A DNA stretch of 64,000 nucleotides from Acidimicrobiia bacterium (lineage in GTDB: Bacteria; Actinomycetota; Acidimicrobiia; Acidimicrobiales; Aldehydirespiratoraceae): NCBI GenBank assembly GCA_022820805.1, contig JAJEEV010000010.1, positions 1-64,000 on the forward strand, given 5' to 3'. A program made the translations under genes and the position numbers. Below the pieces are notes generated by a model. The model did not search any database. It saw nothing but the letters and a program-made list of their open reading frames with translations, and was not told where the DNA came from. This document shows, piece by piece, positions 46,623 to 56,600 of this stretch (positions within the stretch are counted from its first letter, which is position 1; each line of letters begins with the position of its first letter).

Positions 46623-46913
46623 TCAGCCGACCTTGGCGAGCACGTCGCGGGCGTTGAGGATCAGCAGGTCCTCACCGTCGACGGTGATCTCGGTGCCGCC
46701 GTACTTCGAGTAGACGACGGTGTCGCCCACCGCTACGTCCATGGGGATGAGCTCGCCGCTGTCGTCGGATCGGCGACCGGGGCCTACCGCCAGTACGTCG
46801 CCCTGCTGGGGCTTCTCTTTGGCGGTGTCGGGGATGACGAGACCACTGGCTGTGGTCTCCTCGGCGTCGCCGGGCCGCACAACGATGCGATCCTCGAGTG
46901 GCTGCAGGTTCAT
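46623..46913 (-). CDS. groES: 10-kDa co-chaperonin GroES
   Basis: 96 residues: [31 protein letters not shown], and a C-terminus ending DVLAKVG. The GGAGG ribosome-binding site lies just upstream of the ATG at 46913. It caps the GroEL cavity. The CIRCE operator lies 51 bases upstream. Confidence 0.97.
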   Translation of the reverse strand: MNLQPLEDRIVVRPGDAEETTASGLVIPDTAKEKPQQGDVLAVGPGRRSDDSGELIPMDVAVGDTVVYSKYGGTEITVDGEDLLILNARDVLAKVG

Positions 46914-46963
46914 GTGTCCTCCCGGACTCGGTGTTCTTGGTGTTTCTTGGACTGAACACGGGC

Positions 46964-46992
46964 GTTGGCACTCTCCCGTGACGAGTGCCAAC
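46964..46992. promoter_or_regulatory. CIRCE element (HrcA operator) for groES-groEL
   Basis: GTTGGCACTC and GAGTGCCAAC form a perfect 10-base inverted repeat with a nine-base spacer, matching the CIRCE consensus (GCACTC-N9-GAGTGC core). It lies upstream of groES, so HrcA repression of the operon is expected. The hrcA gene is not in this window. Confidence 0.93.
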
Positions 46993-47036
46993 GATAGGGC
47001 GCGTCGGTGGGCGCCACAACGCGCGAACTGGGCCTT

Positions 47037-48065
47037 CTAGCCCTCCGGGAGTCCGAGCGACGGGTCGGCGCCCACCGTGAGCGGTGACGGCCCATCGGCC
47101 TCCAGCCTCCACCACGCCGCCGCGGCCACCATGGCCGCGTTGTCGGTGCACATGGCCCGGCTCGGCAGGTAGGCGGCCAGCCCGTCAGCCGTGCAGGCGT
47201 CGAGTGTCATCTCCCGCAGCCGGCTGTTGGCGGCGACCCCTCCCGCCAGGCACAGGCCCTTCGCCCCCTGCTCGGCCGCGGCCCGCCGGGCCTTGGCCAC
47301 CAGCACGTCGGCCACCGCCTCCTGGAACGACGCGGCCACATCGGCGGCCGGCGCGTCCGGCTGGCGGCGCAGGTAGTTGATGACCGCGGTCTTGAGTCCG
47401 CTGAAGGAGAAGTTCCAGCCGTCGTGCAGCATCGCCCTGGGAAAGGCGATCGCGTCCCGGTCTCCCTGCTCGCTCAGCCGGTCGATTGCGGGTCCGCCCG
47501 GATAGCCGAGGCCCATGTAGCGGGCGACCTTGTCGAAGGCCTCCCCGGCGGCATCGTCGACGGTGGCGCCCAGGACCCGGTAGCGCAGCCGGTCCTCCAT
47601 AAGCACCAGCATGGTGTGGCCTCCCGAGACCAGCACCACGACCACCGGCAGCTCCAGGGTGGGCTCATCGAGGAAGGCGGCGTGGAGGTGGGCTTCGAGG
47701 TGGTTGACGGCCACGAACGGCACGTCCCACACCAGTGCCAGCGCCTTGGCCGCCGACACGCCGACCAGCAGCGCCCCCACCAGGCCCGGTCCCGTGGTCG
47801 CGCCCACCGCCGCGATGGCGGAGTCATCGACCGCGGACTCGACCAGGGCCTGCGACACCACCGGGATCATGCGCTCGACGTGGGCCCGGCCGGCGACCTC
47901 GGGCACGACGCCCCCGTAGCGGGCGTGCAGGTCGATCTGGCTGGAGACCACCGACGACAGCACCTGGTGCCCGCCGGCGACCACCGCCGCGGCCGTCTCG
48001 TCGCAGGAGGTCTCGATGCCCAGGATCGGCGCGTCGGCGGCCGCGGGCATTCCGGACCCGGTCAC
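47037..48065 (-). CDS. tsaD: tRNA N6-adenosine threonylcarbamoyltransferase
   Basis: 342 residues. The metal-binding motif is VNHLEAHLHA, and ILGIETSCDETAAAVV is the conserved N-terminus; CLAGGVAANSRLRE is near the C-terminus. It transfers the threonylcarbamoyl group to A37 of ANN-decoding tRNAs together with TsaB and TsaE, encoded just upstream. It overlaps tsaB by four bases; the rimI gene often found between them is missing. Confidence 0.96.
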   Translation of the reverse strand: MTGSGMPAAADAPILGIETSCDETAAAVVAGGHQVLSSVVSSQIDLHARYGGVVPEVAGRAHVERMIPVVSQALVESAVDDSAIAAVGATTGPGLVGALLVGVSAAKALALVWDVPFVAVNHLEAHLHAAFLDEPTLELPVVVVLVSGGHTMLVLMEDRLRYRVLGATVDDAAGEAFDKVARYMGLGYPGGPAIDRLSEQGDRDAIAFPRAMLHDGWNFSFSGLKTAVINYLRRQPDAPAADVAASFQEAVADVLVAKARRAAAEQGAKGLCLAGGVAANSRLREMTLDACTADGLAAYLPSRAMCTDNAAMVAAAAWWRLEADGPSPLTVGADPSLGLPEG

Positions 48066-48769
48066 GGCGCGCTCCGCGGCCTCTGGGGCTGCGCGTCGGG
48101 GCGGCGGAGGTAGAGGGGCTCGATCTCGTCGGGCCGCACGAACTCCTCTCGCACCGCCAGCGCGTGCGCCAGCAGCACCAGGGACTCCGCCGAGGGATGG
48201 GCGAAGCCGGGATCAGCCAACTCCACGCCCCGCAGGCCCTCGAACATCGAGGCGTACCGCACCGCGCCGTCGCCCACCACCAGAGTCTCGCCCGTGGCGG
48301 CCAGCAACTGCGACACCACATGGTCCGGTAGGCCGACCTTGGGCTCGCTCAGGCGCTGCACCCCTCCGGGCAGGCACCCGTACCGGGCGTGGAACACCTC
48401 GCCGCGGCGAGCGTCTATCGCCACCGCGATGGTGCGGCCGGTGTGGCGCAGCGGGTAGGCGAGCAGGTCGAGGCTGCTGACCGCCACCATGGGCACCCGC
48501 AGGGCGTGGGCCATGGTGATCGCGGTGGACACCCCCACCCGCAGACCGGTATAGAGCCCCGGGCCCACATCGACCGCCACCGCGCCCAGATCGCTCAGGG
48601 CGACGCCGGCATGGGCGCAGGCGGCCTGGATCTGGGGAGCCAGCAGTTCGGCGTGGCGACGCTCGCGGGTGGTCTGGACCGAGGCCCGCACGCCCTCGTG
48701 GCCCCCGATGGCGCAGCCCACCCGGCCGGTGGCCGACTCAATCCCGAGTATCAGCACGGCACGGTCCAC
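48062..48769 (-). CDS. tsaB: tRNA threonylcarbamoyladenosine modification protein TsaB
   Basis: A 235-residue ASKHA-fold paralogue of TsaD that dimerises with it. ILGIESATGRVGCAIGG opens the protein, and VDVGPGLYTGLRVGVSTA is the family motif. The start overlaps the tsaE stop by 19 bases. No acetyltransferase domain is fused to its end, so ribosomal S18 acetylation by RimI is not encoded here. Confidence 0.92.
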   Translation of the reverse strand: MDRAVLILGIESATGRVGCAIGGHEGVRASVQTTRERRHAELLAPQIQAACAHAGVALSDLGAVAVDVGPGLYTGLRVGVSTAITMAHALRVPMVAVSSLDLLAYPLRHTGRTIAVAIDARRGEVFHARYGCLPGGVQRLSEPKVGLPDHVVSQLLAATGETLVVGDGAVRYASMFEGLRGVELADPGFAHPSAESLVLLAHALAVREEFVRPDEIEPLYLRRPDAQPQRPRSAP

Positions 48770-49233
48770 CGGCCGAGCACGGCCCGCAGCCGGTCGGCGC
48801 GGCTCCTCCAGGCCTCTCCGTGGGTCCGCAGCTCGAAGCTGCGGTCGTCATCTCCGTCGCCGAAGCGGATCCGCACCGACAGATGCTCGGCCGGGAGCGC
48901 CGACGCGATGGTGTCGCCCCACTCCACGAGCGTGACCCCATCGTCGAGGAGCTCGGGCAGGGCCAGGTCGCTCACCTCTTCGGGGCAGTCGAAGCGATAG
49001 ACGTCGAGGTGGTTCACGATCAGGCGCCCCTCGTAGCGGTTGGCCAGCGTGAAGGTGGGGCTGGTGACGGGGGCGGTCACGCCCAGCGAGGCTGCGAACC
49101 CCTGCACGAAGGCGGTCTTGCCCGCGCCCAGGTCGCCCACCAGCACCACCACGTCGCCGGCATCCGCGATCGTGGCGACCGCGCCGCCCAGCGCCCGCGT
49201 CTCGTCGACGCCGGCGGTCCTACACGCGAGCAT
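48751..49233 (-). CDS. tsaE: tRNA threonylcarbamoyladenosine modification ATPase TsaE
   Basis: 160 residues. The P-loop is VGDLGAGKTAFVQGFA, followed by the switch motif SPTFTLANRYEG and the conserved HLDVYRFDCPEE; LVEWGDTIASALP is the C-terminal motif. It supports turnover of the TsaBD complex. The ATG at 49233 is chosen because earlier in-frame starts lie in the intergenic repeat copy C. Confidence 0.93.
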   Translation of the reverse strand: MLACRTAGVDETRALGGAVATIADAGDVVVLVGDLGAGKTAFVQGFAASLGVTAPVTSPTFTLANRYEGRLIVNHLDVYRFDCPEEVSDLALPELLDDGVTLVEWGDTIASALPAEHLSVRIRFGDGDDDRSFELRTHGEAWRSRADRLRAVLGRWTVPC

Positions 49234-49304
49234 CCACGCCTCTCGCGGGCCGCTGTGCGGGCTCCTGGTGCACGCTTCGAGCGTACCGAGGCGCGGTGCG
49301 GCCC

Positions 49305-49438
49305 AGAGGCCGAGCGGAGGGTTGAGCAAATCCGGCACAGACGGGCGAGGCCGTGGCCCGAGCGGCCCGTGAGCGAAGCGAACAAGAGCGGGAATGACAC
49401 CGCTGCGCCGCGTCAAGCGCTCGCCCGTCCGCGGTGCG
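49305..49438 (+). repeat. Dispersed intergenic repeat, copy C
   Basis: It opens AGAGGCCGAGCGGAGG, contains GGGCGAGGCCGTGGCCCGAG and the core GCGGCCCGTGAGCGAAGCGA, and ends CGCTCGCCCGTCCGCGGTGC. It is shorter in the middle than copies B and D and more diverged at its right end. It lies between tsaE and the P1 peptidase gene. Confidence 0.88.
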
Positions 49439-49465
49439 CCCCCAAGAGGGCGCCCGGCGCCGGTG

Positions 49466-50347
49466 TCACCCGTCGACGGTTGCCGCGGCGCTTCGAACGG
49501 CCTCGGCCACTGCGGCCACGGCCAGCAGCCGGACGTCGTCGACCTCCGCAGGCACTTCGCCGGTGGCGGCGGCGACCACCGCGTCGCCGTCGCTGCGGGT
49601 GTGGGCCGGGACCAGTTCGCGGGCCAGGCCGTCGTGGCCGCCCTGGGCCACCCAGAAGCAGTCGAGCTTCGACAGGGCGGCGTTGGTGACGATCGCGGCC
49701 AGCGTGGTGTTGGTGAACGGGTCGGCGCGGTCCGGCCACCGCTCGAACGACCCGTCGGCGACCTGCTCGAGCACGTGCTGCCCGGCGAGCGGCGGGCTGC
49801 CGGCCGCGTTGAGCGCCACCACCGCGCTGACCGTCAGCTCGTCGCGCTGCACGGTTGCGACACCGAGCCCGCCCGGCTCGGCGTTGTCGGCACCCAGCCA
49901 CTTGGACACCGTGGCCCCAGTGCCGGCCCCCACCGGCCCGACGTCGGAGGAGGCGGCCCGGTTGGTGGCCGCGTGGCGGCCGGCGGCGGCACCGGGGCGC
50001 ACGGCCGGATCGCCCACACCGAGGTCGTAGAGGGCCATGCCCACCACGATCGGCACGTTCCCGTGGGCCGTCTCGAAGCCCCGACCCTCGGCCTCCATGA
50101 CCTCCATCACGCCGTCGGCTGCGGCCAGGCCGAAGGCTGAACCCCCGGCGAGCACGATGGCGTCCACATGCTCGACCATGCGCTCGGGTGCCAGCAGGGC
50201 GAAGTCGCGGGTGGCCGGCGCGCCGCCGCGCACCTCCCCCGAGGCGACCGTTCCCGGCGGCAGCACGATCACGCTGCAGCCCGTGCGTGCGACCGGATCG
50301 GTCCAGTGGCCGATCTCGACGCCCGGAATCAGCAGGTCAACAGGCAC
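49466..50347 (-). CDS. P1-family (DmpA-like) N-terminal-nucleophile aminopeptidase
   Basis: 293 residues. The cleavage and nucleophile region is PFTNTTLAAIVTNAALSK; earlier motifs GHWTDPVARTGCSVI and LAGGSAFGLAAADGV are the family's N-terminal blocks. Members are self-processing D- or beta-aminopeptidases. It is co-directional with alr and its start lies eight bases after the alr stop, so it shares that transcript. Confidence 0.85.
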   Translation of the reverse strand: MPVDLLIPGVEIGHWTDPVARTGCSVIVLPPGTVASGEVRGGAPATRDFALLAPERMVEHVDAIVLAGGSAFGLAAADGVMEVMEAEGRGFETAHGNVPIVVGMALYDLGVGDPAVRPGAAAGRHAATNRAASSDVGPVGAGTGATVSKWLGADNAEPGGLGVATVQRDELTVSAVVALNAAGSPPLAGQHVLEQVADGSFERWPDRADPFTNTTLAAIVTNAALSKLDCFWVAQGGHDGLARELVPAHTRSDGDAVVAAATGEVPAEVDDVRLLAVAAVAEAVRSAAATVDG

Positions 50348-50355
50348 GAGACCTC

Positions 50356-51492
50356 CTAGACCAGCACCCGGGGCACACGGGCCGAGATGGAGGTGAGCAC
50401 CTCGTAGGCGATGGTGCCGAGCCTCTGGGCGACCTCGGTCGCGGTTATCTCCTCCGCGCCCTGACGCCCGATGAGCACCACCTCGTCACCCGCCGCGACC
50501 TCCTCTGCGATGGTCGGATCCAGTGCGACCATGAGCTGGTCCATCGTCACCGCGCCCACGATCCGGCACCGGCGGCCCCGCACCAGCACCTCCACCCCAG
50601 CCTCGCCGCTGTCTCGCCGGATGCCGTCGGCATAGCCGATGGCGACGGTGGCAACCCGGGTGGGCTCGGTGGCCCACCAGTGCCGGCCGTACGACACGCT
50701 CTCGCCGGGGGCCACCGCACGCACCGCGGTGACCCGCGACGCCACCTCCATCGCCGGCTCCAATGCGACCAGGCCGTCGAGCTCGGGGGACGGCGGGACG
50801 CCGTAGACGGCGATGCCGCACCGGACGGCGTCGCGGCGGGCGGCGGGATGGGCCAGCAGACCCGCAGAGTTGGCGGCATGGACTGCACCGGTGGGCAGGC
50901 CGAGGCCCCGCAGTCCGGCCAGCACCTGATCGAACCTTCGCAACTGCTCGGCGGTGAAGGGATCGCCGGGGGAGTCGGCCACAGCCAGATGGGTCCACAC
51001 GCCCTCGAGGCGCAGCCGCCCGCGGGCCGCTCGAAGGGCCTCGGCGACCGGGTTGATCTCGGCGGGCAGGGCGCCCATCCGGTGCATGCCGGTGTCCACC
51101 TTGAGATGGACGGCCCGCTCGGGTCCCGCCCCGGCGGCCAGCGCCCGGACGCCCTCCACCGACGCCACCGTGAACCGGATCCGCTCCGGGCAATCGCCGG
51201 CCGCTTCGACCGCCAGCGCGGGTGCGGCCTCCGAGAGAATCAACACCGGTACCTCGCGACCGATGCTGTCGGCCACCTCCAGAGCCTCTGCGATGGTGGC
51301 CACAGCCAGCCACGATGCGCCGCCCGCGAGGGCGGCTCCGGCCGCGGTGGCCACACCGTGGCCGTATCCGTCGGCCTTCACCACCGCGCAGACATCGGCC
51401 TCCCCGGCCAGCGCGGCCAACCGTCGCACGTTCGACTCGATGGCCGACGGGCGCACCCGCGCCACTCTGGCCGACCGCACCTGAGCACTCAC
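50356..51492 (-). CDS. alr: Alanine racemase
   Basis: 378 residues. The PLP-lysine segment is VCAVVKADGYGHGVAT, and the catalytic tyrosine region is VSYGRHWWATEPTRVATVAIGYADG. It makes D-alanine for peptidoglycan. The GTG at 51492 starts within a consistent N-terminus (VRSARVARVRPSAIESNV). It precedes the P1 peptidase and follows nnr, the order seen in other actinobacteria. Confidence 0.94.
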   Translation of the reverse strand: MSAQVRSARVARVRPSAIESNVRRLAALAGEADVCAVVKADGYGHGVATAAGAALAGGASWLAVATIAEALEVADSIGREVPVLILSEAAPALAVEAAGDCPERIRFTVASVEGVRALAAGAGPERAVHLKVDTGMHRMGALPAEINPVAEALRAARGRLRLEGVWTHLAVADSPGDPFTAEQLRRFDQVLAGLRGLGLPTGAVHAANSAGLLAHPAARRDAVRCGIAVYGVPPSPELDGLVALEPAMEVASRVTAVRAVAPGESVSYGRHWWATEPTRVATVAIGYADGIRRDSGEAGVEVLVRGRRCRIVGAVTMDQLMVALDPTIAEEVAAGDEVVLIGRQGAEEITATEVAQRLGTIAYEVLTSISARVPRVLV

Positions 51493-51604
51493 GTGACGCC
51501 CTCGCTCTCGGCAGGCCGCCAACGGACGGACCGGCCGAACTGGCGGCCCAACGCGCCCGAACCGGCCCCCACAGCTGCCAATCCGCCAGGTGCTTCGGAG
51601 TTGC

Positions 51605-52954
51605 TCACGACGTGACCGTGCGCAGGGCGTCGACGAGGTCGCCGGCCGTGATGCGGGCACCCTCCACAGCCGACGCGGCCCTTCCGTGCAGGTGCGCGGC
51701 CTCGGCGACCCGGTCGAGGAGGCGCTCGGGGCCGAAGGCGGCCAGGCGGCCCGCGACCATGCCGGTGAGGACATCGCCGGTGCCGGCCGTGGCCAGGCGG
51801 GCGTCGCCGCTGGAGACGATCCTGGTGCGCCCCTGCGGGTCGGCCACCACCGTGGGACCGCCCTTGAGCAGCACGACCGCGTCCAGCCCCGCTGCCGCGG
51901 CTCGGGCTGCGGCGATGCGGTCGGGACCCGGCCGGGCTGAGACGAGAGCCTCCAATTCGGCGTCGTGCGGGGTCAGCACCAGTGGGGCGGCGTCGCGGCG
52001 ACGCTGGTCGAGAACCGAGACCACCGCGGGGTCTTTCAGCAGCCGCAGGCCATCGGCGTCGATCACCGTCGGCAGGCCGAGCCCGAGCGCGCCGGCCAAG
52101 CGGGCCGCGGCCTGCTCGTCGGTGCCAAGCCCCGGCCCGGCCGCGCACACCGCGAAGCGGCCGGCGTCCACGGCCGGCGGCGGCTCGGATCGCACCGCCT
52201 CGATGGGCGAGACCACTCCGGCGGAGGCCGGCGCACTCAGATGCAACATGCGGGCCCCGCTGCGCAGCGCGGCCGAGCAGGCCAGCGAAGCCGCGCCGCC
52301 CATCCCCGGCGAGCCGGCCACTACAAGTGCGGCGGCATGCCACTTGTGGGTGGCGCCCGTGCCGGTGGGCAACGCCTCGACATCGGCGTCGGTGAACAGG
52401 GCGCATGCGGCGCCGTCGTCACCAGCGACAGCAAGACCGATGTCGGCGACGGTCGTGGTGCCGCAGGCGGCCGGTCCCCCGCCGAACAGCAGGCCCGGCT
52501 TGAGCGCCGCGAACGTGACCGTGCGCCGCGCCGTCCACACCGGCCCACCCAGCACCTCGCCGGTGAGCCCGTCGAGTCCGCTGGGAATGTCCACCGCAAG
52601 CACCGGAGCATCCGGGCGGCCTCTGCGGGGCGGGGTGTATGGCCGGGACAGCCCGGTGCCGAAAGCCGCGTCGATGTACAGGTCGGCTGCGGGCAGCACC
52701 TCGGGGGCGTCGGCGACCGGCCACACACCGGCCCGCCCGCCCGCGCGCCGCAGGCGGCGGGCCGCGGCCCGCCCGTCGGCGCCGTTGTTGCCGGGACCGG
52801 CCAGCACAACCACCCGTCGCCCGTACCTTCCTCCCATCATCTCCACCGCGGCTCGGGCCACGGCCCCGCCGGCCCGCTCGATCAGTAGCGCGGTGGACTC
52901 GGGACCGGCCGCGTCGATCTCGGCCATCCGGGCCGGTGTGACGACCGGGATCAT
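51605..52954 (-). CDS. nnr: Bifunctional NAD(P)H-hydrate epimerase/dehydratase
   Basis: 449 residues. The N-terminal YjeF epimerase domain has VLAGPGNNGADGRAAARRL. The C-terminal ribokinase-like dehydratase domain has VVAGSPGMGGAASL, LTPHDAELEALV and the motif GTGDVLTGMVAG. It repairs hydrated NADH and NADPH. It overlaps acpS by four bases (ATGA). Confidence 0.93.
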   Translation of the reverse strand: MIPVVTPARMAEIDAAGPESTALLIERAGGAVARAAVEMMGGRYGRRVVVLAGPGNNGADGRAAARRLRRAGGRAGVWPVADAPEVLPAADLYIDAAFGTGLSRPYTPPRRGRPDAPVLAVDIPSGLDGLTGEVLGGPVWTARRTVTFAALKPGLLFGGGPAACGTTTVADIGLAVAGDDGAACALFTDADVEALPTGTGATHKWHAAALVVAGSPGMGGAASLACSAALRSGARMLHLSAPASAGVVSPIEAVRSEPPPAVDAGRFAVCAAGPGLGTDEQAAARLAGALGLGLPTVIDADGLRLLKDPAVVSVLDQRRRDAAPLVLTPHDAELEALVSARPGPDRIAAARAAAAGLDAVVLLKGGPTVVADPQGRTRIVSSGDARLATAGTGDVLTGMVAGRLAAFGPERLLDRVAEAAHLHGRAASAVEGARITAGDLVDALRTVTS

Positions 52955-53358
52955 CGCACCAGCGCTACGACGGTGGCTTGAGCGAGGTGATCGGTGTGGG
53001 ACAGCGACACCAGCCAGCGGCCCACGCCGTGCTCGGCCGCCTTGGACCGCGCCGCGCCGTGGAGCAGGATCTCGGGTCGGCCGTCGCCGTCCCTGACGAC
53101 CTCGATGTCGGCCATCCGCATGCCGCCCAAGCCGTAGCCGAGGGCCTTGAGAGAAGCCTCCTTGGCCGCGAACCGGGCGGCGAGCCGGGCCGCCGGGTCG
53201 ACAGCCGCATGCGCATAGGAGAGCTCGCCTGCGGTGAACAGCCGGTCGGCCACCGAGGGCCGCCGCCGCAGCACCGCGCGGAACCGGTCGATGTCGACCA
53301 GGTCGGTGCCGATCCCCACGACCCCGCAGCCGGGCAGGTCGCCAACGTCGTGAGCCAC
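52951..53358 (-). CDS. acpS: Holo-[acyl-carrier-protein] synthase
   Basis: 135 residues with GIGTDLVDIDRFR, the metal-binding segment ARFAAKEASLKALGYGLGG and the end HTDHLAQATVVAL, all typical. It attaches phosphopantetheine to ACP. The GTG at 53358 is the likely start. Its upstream gap holds repeat copy D. Confidence 0.93.
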   Translation of the reverse strand: MAHDVGDLPGCGVVGIGTDLVDIDRFRAVLRRRPSVADRLFTAGELSYAHAAVDPAARLAARFAAKEASLKALGYGLGGMRMADIEVVRDGDGRPEILLHGAARSKAAEHGVGRWLVSLSHTDHLAQATVVALVR

Positions 53359-53438
53359 CTTGGCAACGATACCCAGCGGCCGGCGGGCTCCTGCCGTCGG
53401 CGGAACTGGCAGCACAACGCACGCCTACCGTGCAAAGA

Positions 53439-53589
53439 GCGCCCGCAAACGGGTGAGAGCCGGTCGCGTCGCAGCGGTGTCATTCCCGCTCTTGTTCGCT
53501 GCGCTCACGGGCCGCCCAATTCATAGCAACAGCGCCCACGGCCTCGCGCCGTATGCGCCGGATTCGAGTGGCTATTCGCTCGGCCTCTA
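53439..53589 (-). repeat. Dispersed intergenic repeat, copy D
   Basis: On the minus strand it opens AGAGGCCGAGCGAATAGCC, includes CATACGGCGCGAGGCCGTGG and the core GCGGCCCGTGAGCGCAGCGA. It ends CTCTCACCCGTTTGCGGGC, the same end as copy A. It is the longest copy (about 150 bases), and with copy B shares an extra middle segment. It lies between acpS and the GlmS-like gene. Confidence 0.9.
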
Positions 53590-53622
53590 AACGCTGCCAA
53601 TCCCGGTGGAGGGGGCGGGCGG

Positions 53623-56600
53623 TCAGGTGCGCCAGTGGTCGGCTAGATCACCGATGGGCGCGGTGAGCAGGTCAACAGGCGCGATCCGGGCCAGGCGTTC
53701 TTCGTCGAAGTCGGGCTCGGTCTCGGTGACGGCGTCGCGCATCTCCGAGTAGCGGTTGCGGTACCCCTGGAGCACGCCCCGAGCGGCGGTCACCGTCAGC
53801 GACTCCGCGAAGCGCACGTGCAGCAGGGTGATGCCAACGGTGGAGCCCGCGGCGACCTCGGGCACGAACACGACCGTGCGGCCGTCGTGGCGGCCCCGCG
53901 CCGCCAGGACCCGGCGGTCAGCCGCGACCCGGTGCTTGCTGCCGGTCAGCGCGCGCGAGGCGGCCGTGCGCGACATGATGCCGGCCGCGATGCCGCCCTG
54001 GTCCACCACCGCGATGGTGTCCAGCCCATCGACGTGGTAGCGGGTGTGGCCCAGGACCTCGGCCACCGCCGGGCTCAGATCGGCCAGCGCCCGCAGCGTC
54101 GAGTAGGAGAGGCGGTCCCGGGGCGCTCCCGCGGCGAGCACGGCCTGAATGAGCGGCGCCTCCAGCAGGGTCTGATCCGATCGGGAGATCCCCACCGTGA
54201 CCGTCTTGGCCTGATGCCGGATGGCGTCGATCGGGCGGGTCAGCTCGTCGATCCCGACGCTGAGCGCCCCGGCCAGATCGTCGACCACGGCCTCGGGCGT
54301 TCCGACCCGGCCCAACTCGAGCTCGTATCCGTCGAGCGGCGCCGACCCCACCGCGTAGCGCATCAGCGTGGTGATCCGCACCGCGGTGGACGCCTCCAGA
54401 TGACCGTCGTAGTCGCCGCGGCGGAGTCCGGCCGAGAAGGCGGCCGCGCCGGCTGCCAGCGCCGGCCCCGCCAGGCTCAGGACCTCCTCGGCGGTGGTGT
54501 CCGAGCGGGCCGCGGCGGCCTCGATGGCGGCCCGGGCCTCTCGCAGCGGCCGGGCTCCGGCGTCGATGGCCAGGGCCGCCTCGTAGCCGAACAGGTGACC
54601 GACCATGGTTGCGGGCAGGAACGCCAGCCGCGGGTCGACCGGGGGCACGCCGAGCACCGCCGACGCGCCGTTGAAGCGGGCGTCCTCGTCGTCGGCCACC
54701 ACTACCGGCGCGGCCTGATGGGCACCGAAGATGGCGACCTCCTTGGCCACGTCGTCGGCCACCGATCCCGACAGGCCCGCTGCGCACACCAGGACCAGCG
54801 GCTCGGCCGACAGGTCGATGTGCTTCTTGTCCTCGGTTACGTCGCTGGAGATCGACATGTAGCACAGCTCCGAGAGCTTGATGCGCACCTCGCGGGCCGC
54901 CACCTGGTTGGGGCCGTTGCCCACCACCGCCCAGTGTCGGCGGCTCAGGGCCAGGCTCCGGGCGGCCTCACCGATGGCGGGCCGCCGTTCGAGCACCTGC
55001 TCCAGGACGCCGGGCATGGCCCGGAGCGCCCCGAGCAGGCTGCGCCGCGAGGCGATCCGGCGGTCGCCGGCCACTTCGCCGGCGATGGCGACGGCCAGCA
55101 GGCAGCCGGCCGCCACCTGGGAGTAGAACGCCTTGGTCGAGGCCACGCTCATCTCAACGTCGCGGCCGTCGGAAGTGTAGAGCACCCCGTCGGCCCGATC
55201 GGTGAGGTCGCTGTCGCGGCGGTTGACCACGGCCACCACCGACGCGCCCCTGGCCTTCGCCAGCTCCACCGTGCGGTTGGTGTCGGTGGTCGTGCCCGAC
55301 TGCGAGATGGCTACCACCAGCGTGTCGGACATGTCGGGCCGGAGACCGAACGCGGACAGCTCCGTGGCCGGCAGCGCCTTCACGTCGAGCACGGCCTCGC
55401 CGGCGGCCTCGGCGAGCAGGGTCCTGAGACTCAGCGCGAAGCTCTCCCCCGCCACTGCGGCGGTGCCCTGGCCGATTGCCAGCACCGTCGACACCGTCCC
55501 GTCCCGCAGGCCCGACCGGACGTTTCCGGGCAGCGTCTCGGGTCCGATCGACAGGTCCAGGCCTGCCGGCGTGTCGATGATCCTGCCCCGCAGCGTCTTG
55601 CGGAACGACGACGGAGCCTCGCTGATCTCCTTGAGCAGGTAGTGGCGGTGGTCGCCGCGGTCGACGTCGCGGGTGGTAATGGAGGCGGTCGAGATCTCGG
55701 TTGACGCCACCGGCAGGCTCGTGCCGTCGTAGGCGTGCCGGGCCACGCCCTCGAGCAGCCCGGCCCGGGACGCGTCCAGCTCGACGATCTGACCGCGGCC
55801 GGTGCTGGGATTGGCGCCGGCCGCCACCGCCTCGCCGTCCATGCGCAGGTAGCGAGAGGTGTCCTCGACCACGCCGTAAGGCTCGCTGGCCACGATGAAG
55901 GCATCGTCGGCGAACCCGACGTAGAGAGCCTGCCCGCTGCCCCTCAACGCCAGCTGCAGGCGATCCGGCGTCTGCGCGGCGCAGACGGCCACCGCCACCG
56001 AACCCTCGCACTCGGCCACCGTGCGCCTGAACGCCTCGCCCGGCTCCAGGCCCTCGGCCGTGCGCCGGCCCATCAGGGCGGGGACCGTCTTGGAGTCGGT
56101 GGTGATCGCGGTCGGTACCTGCACCCCGGCCCCGTCGAGCAGTTCTGCGTAGTTGTCGACGTCGCCGTTGATGGCGCCGACGACATACGGCGTCTGCTCG
56201 CCGAGCAGTTCGCTGTTGAGCGGATGGGCGTTCGCCTCGGAGATGATGCCGACCGAGGCCCAGCGGGTGTGGCCCAGCACCAGCACCCGCGCGTCGCTGG
56301 AGGCCAGCGCGGCCGCCAGCAGACCGTCGGAGGCGATCGCGGCCCTCAGAGCCGCGGTGTTGTCGCCCAGCTCGCCGATCTCGGCCGCGGTCTTGTGGAC
56401 GATGCTGAGCACGCCGTCGACCAGGCGGGCCGAGCCCGAGCCGAAGGTCTCGTCGCAGGCCCGGCGCTCCAGGGCCCCGGCGACGGCGGGATCGTCGGGG
56501 TCGAGTCCGTGTCCGGTGACCTGCAGGTGCAGTCCGGCCGAGTCGCGGCCCCGCACCTCGAGCCGGTCCAGCGCGGAGAGGGCCTGATGGACCGACAGGT